A stretch of 64,000 bases of DNA from Annona cherimola (Eukaryota; Streptophyta; Magnoliopsida; Magnoliales; Annonaceae): positions 5,917,579-5,981,578 of the forward strand of contig CM059975.1 of the NCBI GenBank assembly GCA_030490835.1. Reading direction: 5' to 3'. Position numbers and translations under genes: made by a program. Shown here piece after piece: positions 46,571-63,957 of this stretch (its first letter is position 1; every line of letters begins with the position of its first letter). Under the pieces are notes generated by a model. It worked only from the letters and a program-made list of their open reading frames with translations, made no database searches and had not been told where the DNA came from.

Positions 46571-49500
46571 TCACTCATCATCACCAAAGGTTGTCTTCTT
46601 CCCTGTAGCAGCAGCATTTTGTTTAGTGAGAATAATATGAGCATTTCTACAGAGAACAGAGAGCTTCATACTTCCAACTGAATAAATATCTAGGTGCTGG
46701 ACCATGAAAACGATAAAATATTGCTCATCTACTGTCTGACAATTGACATCCTCAATAATCAATGACATGGCGCCATATCAACAACAATTGAAGTCTCCTT
46801 CGGATATTTCAGCAAGCTCACACAGAGAAAAAATCTGGACAGCATACAAGACAAAGCAGGCGAGTTCAAGGGAATGATAAATTCCTATGGCTAGTAAAAG
46901 ATGCGTTGCAAGTGTTCAAAACAATATTTTCCCCAAATGCATCATGTATCAATATGGACATAATAATCATCAAAGCCTTACAATGTCTTGAGGAAATGAT
47001 ATAGCTATCCATGATCACAGGAACAAAACAAAAGGAGAAGGAACCAAAATGAAAAACACAAATTAACTACTAACAAATTTCTAAAATTTAAAGATAAGGT
47101 CCGTTGCATGGGCAGAATGCACACGTCACACTGGAATTTGGATCTGACAGACGATCTTAGAGCCACAACCCACTACAGGAAGATAACAGATGAGAAGGAA
47201 AGGCTTACCTGTACCAGCTGTGCCCATATTTGGCTTATTAGGCGTCCCACGTCCCCTACCACTCCCACCAAAACGTCCACCACTGCCACCGCGGCCACCC
47301 CTTCTACCGCCAAACCGGCCACCTCCATCTCTGCCACCACCTCGGCCACCGCCTCGACCACCACCTCTGCCACCACTTCGGCCACCACTTCTATCACTAG
47401 CATCACGATTGTCACCTCTTGGTCTTGCCTCCTCCACAACCAAGGTATAGTCCCCAATTTCAGAACCATTAAGTTCCAAGGCTTTGGAGAATGCATCACC
47501 ATCACTGAAATTCAAGTAAGCTATCCTGAAAAACAGAGGTGACAAGTTAAGAGAAACACCCCCTTCCAAACTTTTTATTTACAGTTCTGGAATAAAGTAA
47601 AACAACAGACCCCTTGGCAGCACCAGTATCATAGTCCTTTGGAATGGAAATTCGTGAAATCTCTCCACAGGACTCAAAATGTTCTTTCAGATTGATTTTA
47701 ATCTGCAAAATACATAGCTAATCAATAAGCAATAAACAATATGTGAATTAGTTCTTCATGAGAGTTGCTTATTTGCAGGTCAAACCAAGGATAATGCATG
47801 AGTAGCCAAGCTTAGGAATTCATGTGCCTGTGGAATGCCACTGCCTATACAAGAAAACAAGGAAAGAACATGTTCACCTCATCTTCATCAAGGGATTTGT
47901 CAAAACCCCTCACAAAGATGGTTTGCCGCTGGGTATCCTTCCCGCCCTTCTGGTAAGAGGTTTCCCTTCTGCAGCTCAATTTAAACAAACAAATATTTCA
48001 AGGCTAAAGAAAGTTTGATGAGAGAGAGAGGTGGTGAAGTGCTGGAACAAGATCAGTACCCAGAGGGAGTATATGCACCCCTCTCGCGTGCAAAATCGAG
48101 CTTCACTGCGCGACCTAATAGATCTTCGCCATTCAGTTCAATAGCCTGCATTATAGACAAACAAGGATATATAATAAAGCACAGCAATGACAGGGAATAG
48201 CAACCCAATGAAAAAGGTGAAGAAGAAAGGAGATGATGAATACTGTTGAAAAGTGCCCTCGACTAATGGTATAAATTGGTACTGCAGAAAAGATTACATA
48301 AGATAATAAATACTATTAAAAAGTACCCTAGACTAATGGTATAAATTGGTATTGCGGAAAAGATTACATAATGATACTGTAGCAGTTATCCTAAAGTTTA
48401 ACACCATAATTAAAGCACCATCCTTCACATAGATTGTCATTCTTTGCCTTCTTGTATCTATCAGAAAGAGATGTGCGATAAACCTAAATATATTTCAAAT
48501 GATCTTCATATCAAAAGAAAGAAGTATGGTTAAAAAATCAATAGGCATCGACAACTACAGAAAGGGGTAAGAAATATGGACCATTATGGTTGTAATAGGG
48601 GACTACCCGTTATGGACTGAATAAAAGATCTAGTTGTAAAATATTTAGATCACAGTGAAAGATAACCATCAAAATGTAATATATTAGATGACAGTGGAAG
48701 ATAATCATTGGGGAGGGCAAGAGCGGTGTGTTTGTTTCTGTTGTTTTGCTTCAAATGGAAATTGTTTTGCGTAGTCACATCATAAAGTAATTTTGTAGGT
48801 TGCTATTTGCAAAAAAGACTTCGCTCTACTGAGAAAAGAATACCAGTCTTCCTATGAGCTTGGAATGAAGACAATGTGCAACTGAGATTTGAAGAGAAAA
48901 AGAAAATCGACCTCAAGGTCATCATATGGAACTGGAGATTCTAGGATTCTAGTTTGCAGATCTCACAGCATGTGTCACAGAGACAATGCAGGGCAAAACT
49001 TACAGCATAAACTCAATTATTCAGACGTGCTTATCAATTAATCAGATACACAACAGCCTTTGAGGCTGCTTTAACTGGAAGGCTTCATTCTGCAACAAAC
49101 ACAGCCCACACCTGAATCCTGCCCCCCAGTACTACTATGCAGAGAAAAGAATGGTGTTGGGAACTGCTTCACCTTTTGCGCTGCTTCCGCAGTGGAGAAC
49201 TCAACATGACCAAACCCCCTGAAAGCCCCTTCTTCGTTTGTCGCAAATCTGATGTCCACTATTTCTCCAACATCTTTAAAAAACTCCCTCCTAAAGATAA
49301 AAACAACAACCAAACAATCGAGGGGGGGAAAAAGCCAAAAAAAAAAAAAAAAAATTAAAAACATGAAGATGTCATCTGGTAAGTAGTGCCTTGGTGCTTA
49401 ACTAAATGAAACATACATATCAGCTTCCTCGATGTTAAAAGATAGGTTGCCAGCAAACAGCGTTCTGGAACCAGATGCTTCAGGAGTTGCAGGGGATTTA

Positions 49501-52500
49501 CCCTGGACATTTAGGAACAATGTTAACTTCAGTAACATTTAGGCAGGTAGATAAGAAAATATCATAGAGAATCAGAGATGTTAATTTCTGTAACATTTTT
49601 GCCAGTGGCTAATAAGTGTGTCTGTGAAAGAGAGGTATCCAAACCCCTACCCCCTTTTCAGATTTTGCAGAACTCTGCTTATTATCTACTGTCTTTGTTG
49701 AAGCATCTACCATTTTAACATCAGCGCCCTGCAATCATTCAAAAGCGATTCAGATCTTGATGGATCATTGTAAATCATACAAACACATACAGGAAAAACC
49801 AAAGCAATTTCGGGTAACAAGTTAAGAAAGAAGCAATTTAGGGGGCAACTCAAGTAGATTTGGTTGGACCGTTGGTTTAGCTTACCCATACCCTATTTGT
49901 AAAAATCCTATCCTATTGGAATCATAAGTCAGATCAGTTTGTAGTCGACCCTAGCCTACTCATGTAAAGGTTGAGTAAATTCAGTTTCGATTCCAAGTTG
50001 GATCCTTCAATACAAGACATTTAATCTTGAAATAATTGAGTTGTCACTCCATAAAAGTTTTTTTTTTTTTAAAAAAAAAAAAGGTGTTCGAAAGAGAATA
50101 TAAGTAGAAAAAAGGGAAATCCCTTTGGATAGAATTTTTTTAAAATAAAAAGTAGAAATAAATATAAGCCATATGGATATACGTATGGTTCATATGGATG
50201 ATAACATACATGAAAATCCATACTTCTATACCATGGAATACCCGCTCAGGTCGATTCTCAATACCCGTTGTATGGAACCTAACCTGCCCTAATTCCAAAC
50301 ATCGGTATTTGTTGCACCCTATCTTACATAATAGGTGTGTTTGGGAAGAAAAAAGTGAGAAGAAGTAGAAGGAAACAGTTAGGCAAAAAGTGGAGGGAAA
50401 GTGAGAGAGTGGTGGGATTGATAATTTTTTATTATTACTTTGGGATTAAGATGGGGGTGATATTTGGGAATAAAGAAAATTCAGTTAAAGTAGACAGTGC
50501 GATTGTACAGAAAATGTGAAAGTAGTTAGGTAATTAAAATGTCACATTATAAAGAAAAGGGTGCAGAACGTGGAGGAGTTGTGAGAACCTTTTTTTATTT
50601 TTTCCCTCTCTTTCCTAACACACCTTATGGGTAATTTTTTGGGACCCCTACTCAAAATGGCGTCAGTTATTGCACCCCAAAGAAGAATCATTACTGATGG
50701 TGCTTCTTGAAGGATAATTCTTTCTTTTCTTTTTTTTTTTGTTCTGTTCGAAGACAGCAGAAAGAATGGCAATAGCCAGTATGGCACTTCTTGACGGATC
50801 ATTTTCTGCTCTATTCAAAGACAATAGAAAGGCCAGTATTAGCCAGTACGCACATATTCTTGCTAGCAGACAGTCATCGATTAATAAGTTGTGAACTTGA
50901 AATTTTCCCAAATAACACATACCCATCATGCAGGACACTTTTTGATGAACAACCCACAAAGACAACCATAGCGGAAAAAATCAGGCCCTCACAAGGTTTT
51001 TACATTGTCACAGAGGTCATGGGGCAAAGAAACCTGGCATATTCTGTACGCCAGATGTAGAAACGTGGAATTAAAGTCAATGATAGTTGGGATTGGGGCA
51101 GAAATCCACTTTCTTTATCATATTTAAGATTTTTCATGTGAAAAGAAAAAAACTTTTTTTCCCTATTGATACTGGGAACCTTACTTGAGGTATTTGCCGT
51201 GCAATTGGGACACATCTGGATAGGAAGGAACAAGCACACCCTTTCAACTTTTATTTAACTCGATAAAGCACTCTTACACTTACCTCAATCTAGCAAATTA
51301 AAATCCCTCCATCCACCTCAGTACATCCCCTTTTTTAATTACCTATTTTTTCCTCCAGATAAAAAACCTCAACTATATCTTTTTTCCCATCACAATATTT
51401 TATCTCCAATGCTAAGCTGGTATCACCCATCTTATCTTTATAACACTTCCAATTAAACCAAACTGGCTTAAACCTTCTATATTTCTTCTCTTTATGGTGG
51501 AAACTATAAAACTCAAAAGGGTTTTAGAAATTTTCACTTGCCACCTAAAATGAACAACAACAAAAATTCCATGAAATTAGCATGATTTTTCAGTTGCTGG
51601 CTCTCATTTTGATCCATCCCATTAAATTGAAACAAAATAACCATGTTCAAAACATCCAAATCACAACACTTAACACTTTAGCCGCTTTCCTCCTGATCTT
51701 GGAAACTGTTCTCCAAAAGTCGCATTAACTACTATGGAAAAAATAGTTAAGATTCCACCACTACACATAAATAGCTGAGAATTTATGATCGAAATTACAT
51801 GCTTTTGTCAGAGAAAGTCAAGTAGCCAAGAACAAGGACTCTGACAATGAAAGAGAAGACGAAAGAAAGAAGCAAATTGCCACTTGCTTTTCACAATATT
51901 TATGGTTTTAAAAAAATAATAGAGACGCCAGGAGAAAAAAACTCAATTTTTGCACAGATATTAGAACTACATGCACAAGGACCAACAGCACTAAAAGAAG
52001 GCATGATTCGCATGATTTCAACAAATTAACATGGCGATGGAAGTTTAATACTTGAATAGCAATCTGCATGTCCATCAACATGACAAACTAGACTAGCATG
52101 TTGCCAACTCAACACAATCACACAAGCATTTGCTCATCCTATCAAAAGTACCATTAAATTCATTAGCGAACCAACCACAGTAACATATTGCCTATCATCA
52201 AGACAATTTAAACTGGGATAGCATCTGCCAATACCAACTAGGTGCATGACTTTTATTTAGCCTATATTCAATACTTTTCAAACAGAGATGTCAATTTCAC
52301 CAAGGTCGATTTTAAAACAGCATACACGTATTACACACTAAGGAAAAAGTTGGGTCACGATTTGAATCTCCATGTTTTTACAAGCACTTCAACAACACCA
52401 TGACATAATATCACAGTTTGTGTGGACGGGTTTTGCTTGCTTTGGCTCACTTTGTTACCTTTTTCACCGGTGTCCTGATGGTCTCTTCTTCACTTTCCTC

Positions 52501-55500
52501 TTCATCAGAAGACTCATCAGAACTACTAGCTCCAACCTGAGTTGGCATTAAACAGAAACCATGTCACATGGAAGGGAACCAAAAGTCTGAAAACTACACA
52601 CTAGATGATTATTAAATGATGACATATAAATTTATTTTAAAAAAAAAAAAAAAGATCTAAAATTGTGTGTTGATTTTCTAACATATTTCTGAAGGTCCAA
52701 AACTAAAGGCTGAATGAGATGTTACAAGATGACATATAAACAACCAAACTATTTTTTTTTGTGTTATTTTCAAGGATAATTCCAAAGCTTCTCACCATTT
52801 TCTGTTGTACCATTGGTTTCGTTTTTGGCTCATCATCAGCGCTTTCATCAGAATTATCATCCTCCTCATCACTGCTACTATCCTTTTTTGCAGTTTTGGG
52901 AGCAGGCTTTGGAGCAGTGGCAGGAGTGCCCTACACAAGGATGTCCAAAATGGTTGGGACTTGAGAAAAGCACAAAATAATGCAAAAGCTAACAAATATC
53001 ATTTCTGGAGGTGCTCACGATTTTGTGCTGTATCTTGGGCTCATCATCAGAGCTGTCATCCTCATCACTACTGACTTCCTGAAAGAGTTTAGGAGAGGGC
53101 TTTACGGCATTTGTACTTGGGATGGCCTACATAAAGAATCGACATCAGTGGAGAATATGAAAAGCAAGAAAATAATACCAAACAAAAGCTAATAGTAGCA
53201 CTCCTCCAGACAGGAAAGTCCAGAGTCTCATCCACATTCAGTCCTTTGTAAGGGCTAACAAAATCTAGATCCTGTGACCACATTCAAATTGAAGTAGATA
53301 TTCACTATGACACCATATGCACCCATATCAGCCTCTATGGCTCAAATAGGAATGGCCTGGTAAAGCAAAAATAAGACTAAGGCATATAAAACTCTAATTT
53401 CCTTGAATGAATGCATCTACCTTTTTCTGCTGTGGCTTTGCAGGCTCATCATCAGAGCTGTCACTGTCATCTTCATCACTGCTGCCCTCCTTTTTAACAG
53501 CCTTAGCATTAGATTTTACTTCACTTTTTGTAGCTGACTGTGTAAGTAACAATAAAATAAAGGGATCAGAAAAGATTTAACAAATAACTTTCACAACTCT
53601 AAAAAAGATAATGCTGCTTGCAGTAGTTGTAGCAATCACCTTTTTCTGTTGTGCTTTTACTGGCTCATCATCAGAGCTTTCTTCGGAGCTATCATCTTCA
53701 TCACTACTGCTGTCCTTTCTAGGAGCTTTAACATCAAGTTTGCTGGTATTTGTAGCAGCCATGGCCTATGATAAGAAAGAAAATATCAGGAGCATGTAAA
53801 AATGAAGAGAAAAATGGCAATAATGCTTTTGTGAGATCTACCGGAACTTTCAGCTTTTTTCTTTGTGGTCCTTCCTCACTTTCCTCAGAGCTTTCTTCAT
53901 CCTCACTATCTTCTTTCTCTGTGATAACCCGTTTCTACAATATGAAATGTTTCCAAACATATTAACAACTTGTCAACATCATTGGCCACTGATTCCATAG
54001 TAACATAAAAGCAAAACTAAAGAATCTCTTGCAGCATATATGAGTAGTAATCCTAAACAATACTTTAGGCAGTCAAATTTAATTAGACTTGGTTACTCTG
54101 TAAGTCACAAACCACATGCACCAAGATGCCTAACTACAAGGAACAGCATGAACTGCCATTAAAAATGATGGTCCCACAAGAATTTGTAATTAATCTAGCT
54201 TCCTGGATCCCACCCATTGCCAGAGAGACCAGGATGACAGCTCCAGTCAAGCTAATGAAAACAAAAAGGATACCTTCACTGAGTCCTTCAAAGCAGCAAT
54301 AACAGGTTGCTTTTTGGCTGAAACATTAAGCTTGGTGGGGGGAGCCTGCATTACATTTACACTTGTTTAGAGGAATAATAAATCAATAATCATGTTCAGT
54401 AAGTGGTATCAATTCTGCAACGAAAAGTCGAACATATGAATTAGAGAGAACTAACATTGTCTTCATCAGAATCACTTTCTGAACTCTCACTTGATTCTTC
54501 CTTTTTCTTCATTGAATTCCCTTTTGAAGGGAGAGGAGCTTTTGCAGCTTCCTATATCAAAGAGAAGAGGGGAGAAAGAATACAATCTAACTTAACGACA
54601 TCCAGCTGTAGGCAATAAAAAATGGGAAGGTAGCAAAGTATATAGCAAGACAAAAACATGTGCAGCATTCCAGCTTTTCTTAGTAATCTGCACATTTCTG
54701 TACATTTATAGGTCCAAAATCATTTCACCGACCTCATCTTCTGATTCACTTTCAGAACTGTCACTTGATTCTTCTTTCTTCTTTATTGTTGGGCCAACAG
54801 TACTCTTTGGTGGCTCCAGTTTAGATAATTTGGCAGGACCTTTAGCTACAATTTTCTGTTTGCATTCACATTTAGTTAAGAGTCAGTTGACTGGATCTTG
54901 GAGGACAAGAATCACATACTCCAATGAAAGATGCACTGAAAAGGCGAGGCAAAGAAAGGTAATTTATCAGGCTTTGTATTTAACTTCCAACTTTTATTAC
55001 TGGAATAGAAGAAAGGATTCGTATATAATCGAGGAGAAATAAATTGAGAGAAGGATCTCCTTTCCAATCTTCAAGAAACAGATGAAATGCCAAGTAAACT
55101 GACATTATTCTCCTTGCCAATGAACAAGCATTGTATCAAAGGCAAGTCATGAAAAAATTATTCTCCATATCAATAGCCAACATTACCAAAAAGGGAAAAG
55201 GCTGGCATGTTCTAAAGAACAACAGTTTTACCTCAAAAAGAAATCACCCACCAGTTTCCACAGCAAGACTAAAGGACAACAGCCGTGTTTCTTATCAAAA
55301 CTAGGGGTGTGTTTGGTAATGAATAAAACTTTTGATGAAAACTTTTAGAGAGTAAAAGTTGTCAAGTGATGTGATATGATAGGGGTAATGATGAGTAGTA
55401 AAGAGGATAAAGTTAAAATAGATAGGTTAGTTGTGTGGATAGTTGTGTAGAAATGATTGAAAAGTAGGGTAGTTGTATAGGAAAATGTGAAAAAATAATT

Positions 55501-58090
55501 AAAAAATATGATAGTTATAGAGTGTGAAAAGTTTTAGATTGAAAAGTTTTCAGTTGACGTTTTTTATGGATTGCCAAACGCACCCTAGGATTATAGAACA
55601 TAGATGCCAAGCCATTACATGCATCACCAGCAGACGTCTTTAAAGGTATTGTTCACCTGACAGCTCATCAGATGACTGTCTATCACTACAGGGTCTATAT
55701 GAATAGCTGTCATGACGAGTCCCAAGAATTCGAGTCAAACGAGAATCGAGACAAGATAATGTAGATGGACACTCCTGTTGGGTAATGCTAAATAAAATCA
55801 TAAATCTAAATGTAGGTATATACCACATTATTGGATGAAGTATCAAACAGAAACTGACCAAAAAAATTCGAAAATAGAAAGTTATGGCATCATCAGATTG
55901 ACCCTCCAAAAAGCTAGCATCTCATTTAGGCTTCATGTTAAAGACAACAGAAGAACATCTTTCACTGCAAGGGCCTTTTTTAGGCAATTTCTTTCTGCTG
56001 ATGAATTAACGATAAAGGGTTTGAGCCCCACAAAGACCTTGAACTGTTTTCTTTGATCACCCATGAAAAACACAAAAAGAAAAAGATTTTACATGTCTAA
56101 GCAGAAAAGAGCCAACAAATATAGCACTCACATCATCCTCATCTGAACTGGTGTCAGTATCAGAAGTGTCACTTGATTCCTCTTTCTTCTTGAGAACTGC
56201 AGGAGTGCTATTCTTAGCAGCAACTGCTGGAAACTTCTTTGATGGGACGCTAGCCTTATTTGCCGTCACCTGGATCTACACAAATACACTCACGATTAAT
56301 CATGTTGTAAAATGCAATAACAGAGGAATACAAAATGTCAAATCCTCCCATATCTGCAGTGTCTAGGGAGTTGGGACCACAAGTACCTCTATTTTCTAAA
56401 GAAACTTCCCATAACTCAAACCCAAGCCGCAAAAGACAGGCAGAAAGCCTTACCATCATACTAAGCAACATTTTTCTTTTAAAAATTAAAATGCAGTAAG
56501 CACATCATAACTTTAAATGATGAATTTATCACTAATCAATTGATTCCTTTGGCATCAAAGCAGGAGAAGAGCTTGCAGAACATGAAGAGCAGAAATAGCA
56601 CACTAACCCCCACCTACAATGACCCCCTTGTAATGACACAAGCAGGACAGAAGAATTTTAACAAAAGCCCAAGAATTCAAACATACTTCTTCCTCATCTG
56701 ATTCGCTTTCAGAGCTGCTCACTGTCTTTGATTTCTTAGCCAGAGCACCAACAGAACCATTCTTGATGAGGGGAACTTTCTTGGGAGTGGGCTCCTGTAA
56801 ATGAAAGAAACATTATTTACTTGCCTATTCAAAGCAACTAGGGACACCACACTATATATAGGGAAGTGATCCAATACTCATTCAATGGAGAATTCAACAC
56901 AACCTCTTATTTTTCTTCATTTAAAAATGTTTATTTGAAAATTCTAAACGATTTATAGCAGATACAGAACATGATATGAACAGCTGTCATCCTTTGATAG
57001 CCCAACATTTGATGCATAACATGAAATGGACAGTTAATTTCTTGTGAATATATTTATAAATGTAACAGAATTTTATCCGACAATAAACAGTTTAACACCA
57101 ACAATTATCTGCTCACCTCATCTGAAGACGATTCCTCACTGCTGGATTCTTCCAATGGTGGCTTGGGGAGCTTCAAAACCTTCTTGGGTACAGTCTTTGC
57201 CTGCAAAGTGGAAACGGCATTCCAAATGATGTACCAAGTATAATCATGAAGGAATCATAAGCAGAAAAAATGTAACAAATTTGAATAAACATCTTGCTAG
57301 CTTATAACAAACTGAAGTGCATATGCCGAAGTAGCATTCTCGAGGGTAAACAATCAATACTCTTAAATAGTAACAAACATCCTCCAAGATAGTATAATAA
57401 AGCGTGCTTTCCTATGGATAGCTTCAATTCCAATTGAACCTTGCAAGGTGGAACTGTGGAAGAGCAGTAATAGTCTTGAGAGTGAAATTTTAAAAAAAGT
57501 GAAACAGTTTTTTTTTTTTTTAAAACAAAGATAAAACTAATTTAGAATGTAAAAAGACAATTATTCCAATCGAGCAAACCTCTTCTTCAGAGTCAGATGA
57601 AGTTGTATCCTCTGAACTGCTAACTTCTGGTTTCTTCTTCAATGTTGCTTTCACAGAAGTTTTCGAGTTTTTGTAGTTATCCTGCTTAAGTATTGTTGCC
57701 TCTAATTCTCTCTTCTGCTTCTTAGCACTGACCTGGTTGTCCATGGCCTCCTCTGCATCCCTTTTACCTGAAAATCAATCAATCAAACACCCATGTCACA
57801 AATAACCAATAGAAAAAAGGGATTGTAAGAAGGAAAGAGGTTGTTTGTGTGTGTGTGTGTGTTGGAGGGAGGGAGGGAGGGGAGTGTGAACCAAAAAATT
57901 CAAAGAAACACAAAATCTAACCTTTTTTCGCAGGCTTAACTGGTGACACTTGCATTGTAGTCGCTGCAACCTGTTTAGTAATAATACAAACAGATAACAC
58001 TGAGAGATGGAGCACAGAGGCAAAACTAAATAAAGATAACAATGATAAAAAGAATACCTGCTCTTTGGATTTCTTGCTTGATTTCCCCAT
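46571..58090 (-). CDS. NUC: Nucleolin-like protein (23 coding exons, 815 aa)
   Basis: Nucleolin organises rDNA chromatin and pre-rRNA processing in the nucleolus. Coding exons on the minus strand, 5' to 3': 58058-58090, 57922-57970, 57580-57767, 57117-57200, 56687-56794, 56132-56269, 54733-54855, 54456-54551, 54274-54345, 53842-53934, 53640-53765, 53421-53537, 53019-53126, 52796-52930, 52459-52536, 49651-49728, 49417-49502, 49173-49290, 48060-48145, 47878-47968, 47611-47702, 47209-47525, 46571-46602. Start MGKSSKKSKEQ; Lys/acidic-Ser region to about residue 540 (repeated SSDEDD, KKKEESSDSS); RRM1 about 555-632 (LFAGNLSF, RGFGHVEF); RRM2 about 655-735 (IFVRGF, GIAYLNF); RGG domain about 737-800; end GTGKKTTFGDDE. 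Exons 4-16 are all multiples of three in phase 0. The acidic region is longer than I recall for plant nucleolins. A leader intron (about 58165-59146) precedes the start. Confidence 0.93.
48232..48371. repeat. 70-bp tandem duplication in a nucleolin intron
   Basis: gatgatgaatactgttgaaa (48232) and gataataaatactattaaaa (48302) begin two units that share gactaatggtataaattggt and gaaaagattacataa. Divergence is roughly 12 percent by eye. Confidence 0.85.
49839..50321. mobile_element. Diverged hAT-type MITE (copy 5) in a nucleolin intron
   Basis: Left end TAGGGGGCAACTCAAGT and right end TATTTGTTGCACCCTA match the family termini. Internal text CTTACCCATACCCTATTTGT and CCTATCC resembles the left subterminal part of the 34978 copy. 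Flanking 8-mers do not match, so the duplication has decayed or an end is rearranged. Confidence 0.65.
50334..50624. mobile_element. Tourist-like MITE in a nucleolin intron
   Basis: Ends GGTGTGTTTGGGAAG and CTTTCCTAACACACC are inverted. The interior is AG-rich with GTGAGAAGAAG and GATTGATAATTTTTTATT. It starts 12 bp after the hAT remnant ends. The flanking triplets (ATA, TTA) do not match exactly. Confidence 0.65.
55305..55585 (-). mobile_element. 281-bp Tourist-like MITE with TAG target duplication
   Basis: On the plus strand it starts GGGTGTGTTTGGTAATG and ends TTGCCAAACGCACCC, with TAG at 55302-55304 and 55586-55588. In reverse complement its interior (AACTTTTCAATCTAAAACTT) matches the copies at 45117 and 63262. 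It lies in the long nucleolin intron between exons 54733-54855 and 56132-56269. Confidence 0.88.
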
Positions 58091-59230
58091 AGTGATGGAG
58101 GAAGACAAGAAATAACTAGAATCAAAACAGGGGCTAACAATTAGGAAACAGAGAACTGAACTGCCTGCAGTAAATGGACATTGACAGCACCAAAACCATA
58201 TTCAGTTATTCTTTCCAGACCAATTGCAGCTCACAACAACAAAAAAGGACATATGAATCACGAACTGCAGGCAATGCCAAGCTATCACTGACTTCATTCG
58301 GACAAAAATGCAGTTATGTACTCCAAATTGGGCAATGCGAGTATGCAACAAATCACTGGAAAAGAAAAACAGTAAACAAAAAGGAAAGAAATGTTTCATG
58401 GACTGGAGGAGAACAAAAAATCAACAACCATGGTCACTACTTTAGAGATCCTGTGCCCCTTTGGTGTCCAGAATTTCAAGCAAGCACAAGAGCTTCCACC
58501 CTACTCCACCTGAACCTCGCAAGCAATCAATCGCAGCCCCACTGAAGTATAAATTTGCTAGGCTCAGGCCAAACCCAGTTCCGATTTGCAGACTTCTATC
58601 CCTAGCCCATCCAACCAACTTCAATCCGACTCCAATATAAAATAGCATTCCGAGTCTAATAGCACAGAGGATACACCAGCATGTACAGATTACCCCAGCG
58701 ATCAGGCAGCTTACATCATCAAACACAAGTTAGCAATCTAACAAGGCATGCCTCTCACTGTGACATCAACCTTTCGGAGGCTCAAATGCCAAACAAGCAA
58801 TGAATCGTCAAAGCTGGAAGCTGGCAGACCTGTGTAGAAAGCTGACATACAGCTAAACCACTTCTACCAGCATACAGTTTCATTGTTTCAATCCGACGGT
58901 TGACTATGAAATAATTCGTTATTCAAGCAATATACCCTAGGAAAATCTTCAGCATGGTTCTCACGCATATTCTAGATTTTCAGCCCACTTCCTACAGTTA
59001 AACCAGTAGGCGGAAACGAGAGGGGAAAGAAAAAAAAATCGTCACTGCGTTTTGTCTTGCGAATGACGAGGAAATATAACAAAATAAAACCAGAAATAAT
59101 GACGACGATAATAATACAAAAAAAAAAAGGAGAGAGAATTGCTTACCCAAGGAGATGGCGGTTGAGGAAGCAGAGATGCTGGAAAAACCCTTAAGAAGGT
59201 CCTAGGGTTTTAAGAAATAGGAAATACGGC
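58091..59230 (-). other. Nucleolin 5' untranslated region with leader intron
   Basis: On the minus strand a leader exon from near 59230 ends at 59147 at a CTTGG/GTAAGC donor. The acceptor TACTGCAG/GCAG at 58165-58164 opens the second leader exon, 74 nt before the ATG. The intron is about 0.98 kb. Leader introns are common in highly expressed plant genes for translation and nucleolar functions. Confidence 0.65.
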
Positions 59231-59462
59231 CAGCAAAGGAGTGTTTACGTTTTCATTTTATAGCTTTGCTCGCACGGGCGGGGATGTGCGGCGGGAGACA
59301 AATGTCACCGTCGCGCGTTGCTGTAGCAGGAACATGGGTAGTTCAGCCCAGCCCATATTTGAAACCCGTCCACCGAACGCTCTTATCGGATCCACCTGTC
59401 GCCTGAAGAGGTTCTAGCGTCTCTCCCCTCGCTCTCGCTCTCTTCCCCGCTCTCTCGGCACG
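59231..59462. promoter_or_regulatory. Divergent promoter between nucleolin (-) and the methyltransferase (+)
   Basis: The region is GC-richer than its surroundings. A minus-strand TATA box TATAAAA at 59256-59262 fits nucleolin. No TATA is evident for the plus-strand gene; a pyrimidine-rich stretch (TCTCCCCTCGCTCTCGCTC) precedes its first ATG. The two start codons are about 1.4 kb apart, but the transcription starts are probably within 250 bp. Confidence 0.6.
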
Positions 59463-59482
59463 ATGGAATTCCCGCCAAATCC

Positions 59483-59486
<4 letters not shown>
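59463..59486 (+). CDS. Upstream ORF (7 codons) overlapping the methyltransferase start
   Basis: ATG at 59463 has A at -3 and G at +4, a strong initiation context, and encodes MEFPPNP before TGA at 59484-59486. The TGA overlaps the main ATG (59483-59485) as ATGA. The main ATG has T at -3 and A at +4, a weak context. This may control translation by termination and reinitiation. Alternatively a one- or two-base sequence error separates the natural N-terminus MEFPPNP from its frame. Confidence 0.45.
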
Positions 59487-63773
<4,287 letters not shown>

Positions 63774-63939
63774 GCAACTATGTCATCTTCTTTTGTCTTT
63801 AATGTGCTTGTTTGATTTTGATATCTTGTATATTTTTGAAGGGATTTTATTTCTGCATCTTGAGCCAGAGATAGAAATATCTTGTTTTGTTTTTGCCATT
63901 TGGTGTGAAATCTCAGTTGTCTAAAAATTGATAAGAGCC

Positions 63940-63957
63940 TTTTTCATCAAAAAAATT
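63940..63957 (+). mobile_element. 18-bp poly(A)-type insertion
   Basis: tttttcatc followed by a short A run and tt lies between copies of ataagagcc (63931-63939 and 63958-63966). The 9-bp duplication extends imperfectly to the left. Confidence 0.45.

Noticed and set aside
47108..47542. Long plus-strand open frames rich in Thr, Pro and Ser opposite the nucleolin RGG exon
   Set aside because: They are antisense shadows of the Gly/Arg-rich exon at 47209-47525, which is supported by splice sites and a conserved C-terminus.
55640..55909. Possible extra nucleolin exon ending in SSDELS before a GTGAAC donor
   Set aside because: The only usable acceptors give either an in-frame stop or a length that breaks phase 0. 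The flanking exons join correctly without it.
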